Assembly (NCBI GenBank): GCA_023386515.1
Contig: JAEWJQ010000030.1
Coordinates: forward strand, 1-5,859
From: Pseudomonadota bacterium
Lineage (GTDB): Bacteria > Pseudomonadota > Alphaproteobacteria > Sphingomonadales > Sphingomonadaceae
Length of the DNA stretch: 5,859 nt
Reading direction: 5' to 3'
Part shown: piece after piece, positions 1 through 5,859 of the stretch
How the letters are laid out: each line of letters starts with the position of its first letter
Position numbering within the stretch: the first letter of the stretch is position 1
Made by a program: the position numbers and the translations under genes
The notes under the pieces: generated by a model
Databases searched by the model: none
Seen by the model: the letters and a program-made list of their open reading frames with translations, nothing else
Told to the model about the DNA's origin: nothing

Positions 1-1073
1 GCACCGACCTCGGCAGCGTCGACTTCGGCGCTGCCAATGCTCGTGCGCTTGCGGTCGCCGCGGACGGTCATGTCGCGGTGGTCGGCGCGACGACCCAAGC
101 GGTGCCGGGCAGCAGCGGCCTTGCCCCCGATCACGGCACCGACGCCTTCGTGACGCGGCTGAACGCCGATTTCAGCGGCGCGAGCACCACCTATATCGGC
201 ACGGCCGGTGAGGACCAGGCGGACAGCGTCGCCTTCGTCAACGGGACGATCTACGTCGGCGGCCGCACCACGGGCAGCCTGAGCGGCAATCGCCAGGGCA
301 CGGTGGACGGTTTCGTGGCGCGGATCGATCCCTCGACCGGCACGATCGGGGCGGTGTCGCAGTTCGGCGTCACCGAAGGGGTGAGCGATCCGGTTCTCGT
401 CGCGAGCGCCATGGGCGGCAACAGCGCTCTGGGGGCGCTCGGCCTGCATCGCGGGGCGCTCAACGACGACGTCGCCACGTCGCTTGCCGCCCAATTCGGG
501 TTGGTCGCCGGCGACAGCTTCACCGTCCAGCTCGATACGCAGGTCGCGCATCGCGTCACGATCGAGGCGGGGGAGACGATGACGAGCCTGCGGCTGAAGC
601 TGCAGCAACTGCTGGGCAGCGATGCGGTGACGGTCATGACTCCGCGGAACGACGACGACAACGTCCAGCTCAGCCTGTCCGTGCGCCCCGGCCACACGCT
701 CAGCCTCACCGCCGGCCCGCAGGATCGCGATGCCCTGGCCAAGCTCGGCCTCGCGCCGACCCGCATCCATGCCGATCCGCTGCGCAAGGCGAGCGACCCC
801 AAGGTCACGCCGGGCGGTAGCTTCGGCCTGTCGCTCACCGATACGCTCAGCATCGCGACGATCGACTCCGCCAAGGTGGCGGGAACCGCGGTCGACGACG
901 CGATATCCATGACCCAGACCGCCTATCGCTCGCTCTACTGGGACAGCAGCAAGGCAGCGCGCATCAACGGCACGATCGGGCCCGGCACGGCGCGGCAGCA
1001 GGCGCAGCTGGCATCCTACAAGGCGGCTCTCGCGCGGCTGAACGCCGGCGGTGGCGGCGGCGGGCTGTTCTGA
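1..1073 (+). CDS. FlaEY-like SBBP beta-propeller flagellar protein, 5' truncated
   Basis: The frame is open from base 3 through the left edge to a TGA at 1071-1073, so the gene starts outside the window; 356 residues are visible. The GTG at 78 is internal, because the upstream residues (ARALAVAADGHVAVVGATT) already form a propeller blade. Visible residues 1 to about 120 carry SBBP-type repeats: two blades of the form 'AVAADGHVAVVG...DAFVTRL' and 'SVAFVNGTIYVGG...DGFVARID'. Residues about 145-250 (GDSFTVQL, VTIEAGETMTSLRLKLQQLLG, DALAKLGL) resemble the variable domain of flagellin and hook-associated proteins. The C-terminus is helical and ends in a six-glycine run. Beta-propeller plus flagellin-like domain next to flgB matches the Caulobacter regulatory protein FlaEY, which is implicated in flagellin expression; here that role is inference. 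Another SBBP-repeat protein remains possible. It probably shares a transcript with flgB, 26 bp downstream. Confidence 0.62.
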   Translation, partial: TDLGSVDFGAANARALAVAADGHVAVVGATTQAVPGSSGLAPDHGTDAFVTRLNADFSGASTTYIGTAGEDQADSVAFVNGTIYVGGRTTGSLSGNRQGTVDGFVARIDPSTGTIGAVSQFGVTEGVSDPVLVASAMGGNSALGALGLHRGALNDDVATSLAAQFGLVAGDSFTVQLDTQVAHRVTIEAGETMTSLRLKLQQLLGSDAVTVMTPRNDDDNVQLSLSVRPGHTLSLTAGPQDRDALAKLGLAPTRIHADPLRKASDPKVTPGGSFGLSLTDTLSIATIDSAKVAGTAVDDAISMTQTAYRSLYWDSSKAARINGTIGPGTARQQAQLASYKAALARLNAGGGGGGLF

Positions 1074-1099
1074 CCTTCGAATTTGCAAGGACGTTTGCG

Positions 1100-1507
1100 A
1101 TGACCGACGCCATTCCCCTGATCGACGGCCTGACACGGGCGATGAAGAATCTCGCCGAACGCCAGCGGGTCGTCGCCCAGAATATCGCGAACAGCGAGAC
1201 GCCGGCCTTTCGCGCGCAGGAGGTGGAGGCGCCGGACTTCTCTGCGTTGCTGGTCGACCAGGGCAAGCCGCATGTCGCGCGCCCACGGGTGCGCGCCACG
1301 GACGGGATGGTCGCGCTCGGCCTCGCCCCGACCAGTGACGGCCACATCTTCGCCGATCCGCAGGTCACGGAGACGAAGCCGGACGGCAATACGGTCACGC
1401 TGGAGGATCAATTGCTGAAGATGGGCGACATCCAGAGCCGCTTCCAGACGATGACCGATCTGTATCGCAAGCAGATCGGGCTGATCCAGGCGGCGATCGG
1501 TCGCTGA
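1100..1507 (+). CDS. flgB: Flagellar basal-body proximal rod protein FlgB
   Basis: A 135-residue protein, the normal length for FlgB. FlgB is a proximal rod subunit of the flagellar basal body, exported by the flagellar type III apparatus without a cleaved signal. The N-terminal rod/hook motif is plain: RQRVVAQNIANSETPAFRAQEV at about residues 21-42, the family's 'NIANxxTPxY/F' signature. The C-terminal helix matches the FlgB consensus: GNTVTLEDQLLKMGDIQSRF (96-115) and then LYRKQIGLIQAAIG (121-134). The middle (about 45-90) is poorly conserved, as usual. The ATG at 1100 is supported by AAGGA at 1087-1091, 8 nt upstream. It follows the FlaEY-like gene by 26 bp, so co-transcription is likely. 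Oddly, flgC and fliE, normally directly downstream, are absent; an opposite-strand gene ends 18 bp away. Confidence 0.95.
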   Translation: MTDAIPLIDGLTRAMKNLAERQRVVAQNIANSETPAFRAQEVEAPDFSALLVDQGKPHVARPRVRATDGMVALGLAPTSDGHIFADPQVTETKPDGNTVTLEDQLLKMGDIQSRFQTMTDLYRKQIGLIQAAIGR

Positions 1508-1530
1508 CGCGGACAGGGCGGTCGCTCAGC
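1503..1530. terminator. Possible hairpin between convergent flgB and nitronate monooxygenase genes
   Basis: The two stop codons lie in a small inverted repeat: GCTGA (1503-1507) pairs with TCAGC (1526-1530), and inside it GCG (1509-1511) pairs with CGC (1523-1525) around a 9-11 base loop. An outer pair, GGCGATC (1492-1498) and GATCGCC (1541-1547), could extend it. It is placed where a bidirectional terminator would be expected, but it has no T-run on either side and part of the symmetry comes from the stop codons themselves. Weak call. Confidence 0.25.
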
Positions 1531-2593
1531 CGGTCCGGCGGATCGCCAGTTCATCGGCCAGGGTCGCGACCAGCGCCGCCGCCGGCATCGGTCGCGACAG
1601 CGGCGCACCCTGACCGGCCCAATAGGCGCCGAAGCCGCTGTCGCCTGCGGCTCGAGCGGCGGCGTGCAGCGCCTTGCCGGCGTCATAGGCGATCGGATAA
1701 TCGGGCGGCCTCGCTGCGTCGAGCGTGTCGGCAAGCGCATCGAACCGGCCGGGCAGAGCGCGCGCCGGCCGGCCCGAAATGCGGTCGGTCATCCGCGTGT
1801 GCCAGGCGCCCGGTCCGGCCAGCGCGGCGCGATAGGCCGCATCCGCTGCGCTTTCCGGGCAGGCGACGAAGGCAGTGCCGAGCTGTGCCGCGATGGCGCC
1901 GAGATCGAGCGCGGCCGCGATCCCGGCACCGTCCATGATGCCCCCGGCGGCGATGACCGGCCGTGCCACATGGTTCACGAGCAGCCGCGTCAGCGGCAAC
2001 GTGCCGAGCGCGTCATCGGGTGCGGCAGGATCGAAATGTCCGCGATGGCCGCCCGCCTCGATCCCTTGCGCGACGATCGCGTCGATCCCTGCTGAGGCGG
2101 CCGCCTGCGCCTCCGCAAGACTGGTCGCGGTCGCCAGCATGACCGTGCCTTGAGCGTGGAAGGCAGCGATCGTCGCGGCATCGGGCAGTCCGAAATGGAA
2201 GCTGACCACCGGCGGCGCGGCGTCCAGCAGCATGGCGCGCATCGCGGCGTCGCCGGTGAAGCTGGTGTAGATCGCGCGCAGGGTAGCTGGCGGCTGCGCG
2301 CCGACCGCCGCGAAGCTGGGCGCAAGCGCGGCGATCCACGCGGCTTCGCGGACCGGATCGGGCACCGGGGTGGCATGAACGAAGACGTTCACATTGAAGG
2401 CGCGATCCGTCCTGGCGCGCACCTCCGCAATGGCCGCCTGCGCCGCTTCGACGCCCAACGCACCGATCGCGATCGCGCCGAGCCCGCCGGCGTTCGACAC
2501 CGCCGCCGCCATCGCAGCGGTGGAGACGCCGGCCATCGGCGCCTGCACGATCGGCAGCGTGACGCCGAGCCGGGCGAGCAGGGGATCGATCAT
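1526..2593 (-). CDS. Nitronate monooxygenase (2-nitropropane dioxygenase family, FMN-dependent)
   Basis: A 355-residue cytoplasmic TIM-barrel flavoprotein of typical length for nitronate monooxygenases, which oxidise alkyl nitronates such as propionate-3-nitronate with FMN and O2. The family motifs appear in order: PIVQAPMAG at 14-22, FNVNVF at 66-71, VSFHFG at 130-135, the AQGIEAGGHRGHF loop at 175-187 with the expected catalytic His183, the phosphate-binding AAGGIMDG at 215-222, and AQLGTAF at 236-242. WAGQGAPLSRPMPAAALV near the end (325-342) is also family-like. The complete motif set argues for a working enzyme; relatives include flavin-dependent NADH:quinone reductases and enoyl-ACP reductase II, so the substrate is not certain. 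The ATG at 2593 has a strong GGAGGAGG site upstream. It lies 38 bp after the receptor gene on the same strand, so it is probably the second gene of an operon. Its 3' end converges on flgB. Confidence 0.9.
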   Translation of the reverse strand: MIDPLLARLGVTLPIVQAPMAGVSTAAMAAAVSNAGGLGAIAIGALGVEAAQAAIAEVRARTDRAFNVNVFVHATPVPDPVREAAWIAALAPSFAAVGAQPPATLRAIYTSFTGDAAMRAMLLDAAPPVVSFHFGLPDAATIAAFHAQGTVMLATATSLAEAQAAASAGIDAIVAQGIEAGGHRGHFDPAAPDDALGTLPLTRLLVNHVARPVIAAGGIMDGAGIAAALDLGAIAAQLGTAFVACPESAADAAYRAALAGPGAWHTRMTDRISGRPARALPGRFDALADTLDAARPPDYPIAYDAGKALHAAARAAGDSGFGAYWAGQGAPLSRPMPAAALVATLADELAIRRTG

Positions 2594-2597
2594 GACG

Positions 2598-2605
2598 CCT
2601 CCTCC
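2598..2605 (-). promoter_or_regulatory. Ribosome-binding site of the nitronate monooxygenase gene
   Basis: Read on the - strand this is GGAGGAGG, ending 4 nt before the ATG at 2593; its upstream GGAGG lies 7 nt from the start. It is the strongest Shine-Dalgarno match in the window. It fixes the start, and lets the second gene be translated independently of the receptor although the two are probably on one mRNA. Confidence 0.75.
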
Positions 2606-2631
2606 ATCCCGGCCGCGGTGGCGCCGGACGA

Positions 2632-5616
2632 TCAGCGCCGCCGGCCGAGCTTCACGCCGACATAGATGTAGCGGCCGAGCGACGAAATCGGATAATCATA
2701 GCTGTCGGCATCGGGCTTCTGCCCGGTCAGATTGTTGACCCCGCCGTAGAAGGCGAAATCGTCGGCAACGGCATATTGCAGCTGCACGTCATGCTGCCAC
2801 AGCTCCTTGTAGCGCAGCAGGTCCGGGGCGGCATAATCCGGGTTGGCATCGGTCGCCGCCTTGGGGAAACGGCGGGTGCGATCGAACCAGCGCAGATTGT
2901 AGCTGATCGTCAGCCCGTCGAGAGTCCAGGTCGGCGAGGCGACGAAGTTGAACTTGGGCCGGCCGGGTTGGTCGACCTGATCCTCCGGCGTCGCGCCCGG
3001 CGTCGCGATCTGCTCCAGCCGGTCGAGATCGCCGCCGACGAAGCGCAGGTCGAAGGTGCCGGCGCGGGCGGTGCGCACGACGTAGCTGAGGTTGACGTCG
3101 AGTCCGGCGGTGCGGAAACTCGCGACATTCTGCGGCTGGACCGAGAAGCCGTTGATATAGGCGGTGCCCTGCCGCCGCCGGATCGCGCTGCAGAAGACGT
3201 TGTCGAGCGTCGGCTGGTCGACGCACAGATTGGCGATGGTGTTGGCATCGGCGGTGTTGATCGCGTTGCGCAACCGGATGTCATACCAGTCGGCGGAGAT
3301 CGACAGGTCGGGCAGGAAACGCGGTCGCAGCACCGTGCCGGCGGTCCAGGTCCGCCCCGTTTCCTCACGCAGGCCAGGATTACCCGTACGCGAGCCGTTG
3401 ATCAGCACGGCGGCATCGGGATTGTTGTTGGCGGTGAAGGTCGCCGGATTGCCGCCGAGCGAATTGATCAACGCGACGCAATTGGCGGCGCGCGTCGCCG
3501 ATCCGGCGTTGCGGTTCTCCAGATAGCAGGGGTCGACGAAGTAATTGGTCGTCGGGCTGGTCGGCTGAAACAGCTCGCCGATATTGGGCGCGCGCACCGA
3601 CTGGCCGTAGGAACCGCGGAAGGTGATGTCGCGGATCGGCGCCCAGACGCCGTTGAACTGCCATGCCTGGGTGCGGCCGACGGTGGAATAATCGGACAGG
3701 CGGCCGGCAGCGCCGACCGACAGCGTCTCCGCGAAAGGGACGTCCTTGAGCAGCGGCAGGTTGAGCTCGCCGAACGCCTCCCACACGTCGAACGCGCCGC
3801 GCGACGGCGAGATGACGTAATTGGGGTCGAAGCTGTCGCCCTCGTCATATTGATACCATTGCTTGCCGGTCAGGAAGCCGTTGGGATTGAAGCGGCTCGT
3901 CTCGCGCCGATATTCGCCGCCGACCGCGAACTGGACGGGCCCGCCGGGCAGGCGGAACAGCGCGCCGAAATCGCCGGTCAGCTGCGCGCTGGCGCCCGAT
4001 TGAGTCAGCCGGGCGGTGCTGATGTTGTTGCTGTTGGTAGCCCAGGCGAGCGCGGCGGGGTCGTAGACGCCCGTGCCGAAGGTGTTGAGCGGCAGGCAGC
4101 CGCTGTTGGCGCCCGGCGTGAAACTGTATGCCGCCACCTGCAGCGCGGCGGGGTTGAGGTTGGACCGGCAGGTCGGCTTGCCGGTCGCCGGATCGGTGAC
4201 GACGTCGAGTGCGGCGGTGAAGCGATCGTTCCAGCGGCTGTTGAGCTTGGTGATGCGCACGTCGGTCTGGCCGTAGGTGAAGGACACATCATATTGCGCA
4301 TGGTCGGTGATGCGGCCGCTGGCGTCGATCACGCCGCGCCAGGTGCGCCGGCGATCGCTTTCGCCGAGGCGGGGAAAGTCGGTGTTGTTGCGGTTGGAGA
4401 CGATCGTCGTGTCGCCGGCGAGCAGCGCGGCATTGCGCAGCGTCGTCGGGATGTACGGATTGTCGAGCGTGAAGACCGCGGGATAATTGCCGGAGAAACC
4501 GCCGAAGGTGGTCGCCGTGGTCTGGACGAACTTGCCCTCCAGGCTCAGCTTGAACGCATCCGACAGATCGTAATGGGTCAGCAGGTTGACCGCGTGGCGC
4601 TCGGTCGCCGACAGCAGGTCGCCGACATAGCCGGCCACGGGCGTCGCGCTGCCGCCGCTGACGAAGCCGCCGCCGACCTGCGTCCCAGGGGCGTAGCGGG
4701 TGCCATCGCCGTTATAGGCGTTGCCGCCGATCTCGATATAGCCGCTCGGCGTCCCGTACGGATAGCGCAGGTCGCCCGCCAGCACCTGCTGGTACGATCC
4801 GGCGGCCGGGCCGTTATAGGCGAGGTTGGGGACCAGATACTGGCGGTTCTCGCGGCGCAGGAAGGCGCGATCGTCGTTACGCAGCGGGCTGTCGGCATTG
4901 TATTCGTAGAAGAGCGTGACGTTGCCGCGCCCGTCACCGAAGTTCCGTCCCGCGCCGATCGAGGCGAAGCGGTTGCCGGCGTCGCCCTGGTCGGAAATGC
5001 CCATTTGCGTCCGCGCGGTGACGCCGTCGAAATCGCGCTTCAGGATGAAATTGACGACGCCCGAGACACCGTCGGCACCGTAGACGGCAGAGGCGCCGCC
5101 GGTCAGCACGTCGACCCGTTCGATCAGGTCGGTGGGGATGGCGTTGACGTCGACGGCGGCGCTGTCGATCTGGCTGGCGACGTGGCGGCGGCCGTTGACC
5201 AGCACCAAGGTGCGCGCGGTGCCGAGCCCGCGCAGCTCGAGCAGATTGAGTCCCGCCGCGCCGTGTAGCTGGCCGCCGGGCCGGTCGGAGCCCGCCGATT
5301 GCGTGCTGTCGACAGAATTGGTCAGCGCCGGCACGCGCTGCAGGAACGACGTGACGTTGGTGTTGCCCGACTGCTGAATGTTCGCCGCGTTGAACGAGAC
5401 GATCGGATTGGGCGCGGCATAATCGGGGCGGGCGATGCGCGATCCGGTGACGACGATGTCGCCGCCCGATGCCTGATCCGGGGTCACGCTCTGGTCCGTC
5501 GGAGCGGCGGTCTGCGCCGGGGGCTGGGACTGCGCTTCTTGCGCCTCTGCCTGCCCGATCGACGACAACAGCACGCCCGCGACGATCGCGGCGCGGCACA
5601 CAGACCTGTCCTGCAT
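2632..5616 (-). CDS. TonB-dependent outer-membrane receptor, substrate unknown
   Basis: A 994-residue outer-membrane active transporter that would import a ligand using TonB-ExbB-ExbD energy. A signal peptide covers residues 1-25 (hydrophobic core AAIVAGVLLSSIG, cleavage AEA|QEAQ), followed by a Pro/Gln/Thr linker (26-50) and the TonB box DIVVTGSR (53-60). The plug spans about 65-195, with LRGLGTARTLVLVNGRRH (128-145), IPTDLIERVDVLTGGASAVYGADG and VVNFILKRDF. The barrel fills the rest, with the usual GSYGQSVRAPNIGELF (668-683) and NPGLREETGRTWTAG (746-760) segments. Three close cysteine pairs (483/507, 697/713, 798/809) sit in likely extracellular loops. The frame continues 60 codons upstream of this ATG, but that stretch is Arg-rich with no signal peptide, while the ATG at 5616 has AAGGGG 8 nt upstream and begins a proper signal sequence. 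The C-terminus YIYVGVKLGRRR ends in three arginines rather than an aromatic residue. No sigma/anti-sigma pair or other substrate clue is adjacent. Confidence 0.93.
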   Translation of the reverse strand: MQDRSVCRAAIVAGVLLSSIGQAEAQEAQSQPPAQTAAPTDQSVTPDQASGGDIVVTGSRIARPDYAAPNPIVSFNAANIQQSGNTNVTSFLQRVPALTNSVDSTQSAGSDRPGGQLHGAAGLNLLELRGLGTARTLVLVNGRRHVASQIDSAAVDVNAIPTDLIERVDVLTGGASAVYGADGVSGVVNFILKRDFDGVTARTQMGISDQGDAGNRFASIGAGRNFGDGRGNVTLFYEYNADSPLRNDDRAFLRRENRQYLVPNLAYNGPAAGSYQQVLAGDLRYPYGTPSGYIEIGGNAYNGDGTRYAPGTQVGGGFVSGGSATPVAGYVGDLLSATERHAVNLLTHYDLSDAFKLSLEGKFVQTTATTFGGFSGNYPAVFTLDNPYIPTTLRNAALLAGDTTIVSNRNNTDFPRLGESDRRRTWRGVIDASGRITDHAQYDVSFTYGQTDVRITKLNSRWNDRFTAALDVVTDPATGKPTCRSNLNPAALQVAAYSFTPGANSGCLPLNTFGTGVYDPAALAWATNSNNISTARLTQSGASAQLTGDFGALFRLPGGPVQFAVGGEYRRETSRFNPNGFLTGKQWYQYDEGDSFDPNYVISPSRGAFDVWEAFGELNLPLLKDVPFAETLSVGAAGRLSDYSTVGRTQAWQFNGVWAPIRDITFRGSYGQSVRAPNIGELFQPTSPTTNYFVDPCYLENRNAGSATRAANCVALINSLGGNPATFTANNNPDAAVLINGSRTGNPGLREETGRTWTAGTVLRPRFLPDLSISADWYDIRLRNAINTADANTIANLCVDQPTLDNVFCSAIRRRQGTAYINGFSVQPQNVASFRTAGLDVNLSYVVRTARAGTFDLRFVGGDLDRLEQIATPGATPEDQVDQPGRPKFNFVASPTWTLDGLTISYNLRWFDRTRRFPKAATDANPDYAAPDLLRYKELWQHDVQLQYAVADDFAFYGGVNNLTGQKPDADSYDYPISSLGRYIYVGVKLGRRR

Positions 5617-5624
5617 CCGAAACA

Positions 5625-5630
5625 CCCCTT
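5625..5630 (-). promoter_or_regulatory. Ribosome-binding site deciding the receptor start
   Basis: On the - strand this reads AAGGGG, 8 nt before the ATG at 5616. The longer in-frame start at 5796 has no comparable site and would put about 60 Arg-rich residues in front of the signal peptide. The short start is therefore preferred. Confidence 0.65.
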
Positions 5631-5710
5631 TGACACGCCGCACGCTTCTTTTTTGATGCGCCGTTAACCCAAGGGAACGTTTCGGCTGCGCAATCGCTCC
5701 GCCAACATGG

Positions 5711-5721
5711 GTTATATATTT
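5711..5721. promoter_or_regulatory. AT-rich island, candidate divergent -10 region
   Basis: The run TTATATATTT (5712-5721) stands out in otherwise very GC-rich DNA. On the - strand it gives TATATAA, a -10-like hexamer that would place the receptor transcript start near 5705 and leave a leader of about 90 nt. On the + strand TATATT (5715-5720) would start a transcript only 2-3 nt before the ATG at 5730. I found no convincing TTGACA-like -35 box at 16-18 bp on either strand, so this is a candidate only. Confidence 0.4.
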
Positions 5722-5729
5722 GTAGCCGG

Positions 5730-5859
5730 ATGAAAAATGCCCGCCGGCGGCAGGGCGTGCCGTCGACCGGTCAACGACCGCGCCGTCCCGATGCACGCGG
5801 CGGCGCGATCGATGCGACGCGACGGTCGCTGCTCGCCGCTGTGCCGGCCGCGATGCTCG
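5730..5859 (+). CDS. Possible divergent gene start with twin-arginine-like signal, 3' truncated
   Basis: The frame from the ATG at 5730 is open for 43 codons to the right edge and starts MKNARRRQGVPSTG. Residues 29-43 read ATRRSLLAAVPAAML: a twin-arginine pair (31-32) followed by a hydrophobic stretch, the pattern of a Tat signal peptide. This suggests a folded, probably cofactor-containing protein exported to the periplasm. Third-codon positions are mostly G or C, in keeping with coding. There is no clear Shine-Dalgarno site before 5730; the -10-like TATATT just upstream would make the mRNA nearly leaderless. A GTG at 5757 is an alternative start. The gene would be divergent from the receptor gene and share its control region. 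The product cannot be named, and a short spurious frame in GC-rich DNA remains possible. Confidence 0.42.
   Translation, partial: MKNARRRQGVPSTGQRPRRPDARGGAIDATRRSLLAAVPAAML
5733..5756 (-). terminator. GC palindrome followed by T-run, possible intrinsic terminator
   Basis: Positions 5741-5750 form a perfect 10-bp palindrome, CCGCCGGCGG. On the - strand a hairpin TGCC(G)C-CGGC-GGGCA (5752-5738) is followed directly by five T (5737-5733), the layout of a rho-independent terminator; GCCC/GGGC at 5753-5756 and 5739-5742 offers an alternative stem. It could end a - strand gene from beyond the right edge: a frame there stops at a TGA at 5773-5771. The stem is short and bulged, and the site overlaps the candidate + strand gene at 5730, so both calls cannot be fully right. 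Confidence 0.28.

Noticed and set aside
1016..1411. Two overlapping - strand frames opposite flgB and the preceding gene end
   Set aside because: They are low-complexity (poly-Pro, Arg-rich) shadows of the well-supported flgB and FlaEY-like genes.
2776..5268. An 830-codon open frame on the + strand opposite the receptor gene
   Set aside because: It is antisense to a clear TonB-dependent receptor, is rich in Arg, Ala, Gly and Val with no recognisable domain, and is the expected result of GC-rich codon use on the opposite strand.
5645..5656. T-rich run (CTTCTTTTTTG) as a + strand terminator
   Set aside because: No stable stem precedes it and no + strand gene ends upstream; on the - strand it is simply an A-rich part of the receptor leader.
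5617..5796. A 60-codon N-terminal extension of the receptor from a start at 5796
   Set aside because: The extension is Arg-rich, runs through the AT-rich control region, and would bury the signal peptide; the ATG at 5616 has a good ribosome-binding site.
5771..5859. C-terminal end of a - strand gene stopping at a TGA at 5773-5771
   Set aside because: The 28 visible codons (ending PPRASGRRGR) show no recognisable motif, and the + strand frame with the twin-arginine pattern explains the region at least as well; kept only as an alternative.

Overview
The window is high-GC DNA that looks like an alphaproteobacterium, most likely a sphingomonad (Sphingomonas or a close relative). The reasons are the strong G/C preference at third codon positions, a large TonB-dependent receptor with a DIVVTGSR-type TonB box after a Pro/Gln-rich linker, and a FlaEY-like beta-propeller protein next to flgB. 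The genus is an inference from style; no rRNA or marker gene is present.

Left part (1-1507, + strand): the end of a flagellar locus. A 5'-truncated gene encodes a protein with SBBP-type beta-propeller repeats and a flagellin/hook-like middle domain, resembling the Caulobacter regulatory protein FlaEY. It is followed after 26 bp by a complete flgB (proximal rod protein). The usual partners flgC and fliE do not follow. The flagellar block stops at flgB and meets a gene on the opposite strand 18 bp later.

Middle and right part (1526-5616, - strand): a two-gene set read right to left. The first gene is a 994-residue outer-membrane TonB-dependent receptor with signal peptide, TonB box, plug and barrel. 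The second, 38 bp downstream, is an FMN-dependent nitronate monooxygenase (2-nitropropane dioxygenase family). Spacing and a strong ribosome-binding site suggest co-transcription, which would pair uptake of an unknown ligand with a flavin oxidase. The ligand cannot be read from the sequence.

Right edge (5617-5859): a compact AT-rich island (TTATATATTT) lies between the receptor and a probable divergent gene. That gene's first 43 codons end in a twin-arginine-like segment (ATRRSLLAAVPAAML) before the window stops. A GC palindrome followed by a run of five T on the - strand overlaps this reading frame and gives a competing interpretation.

I saw no tRNA, rRNA, CRISPR array, insertion sequence or integrase. 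Most of the window is ordinary. The points worth checking are the receptor/nitronate-monooxygenase pair, the orphan position of flgB, and the possible divergent Tat-exported protein.
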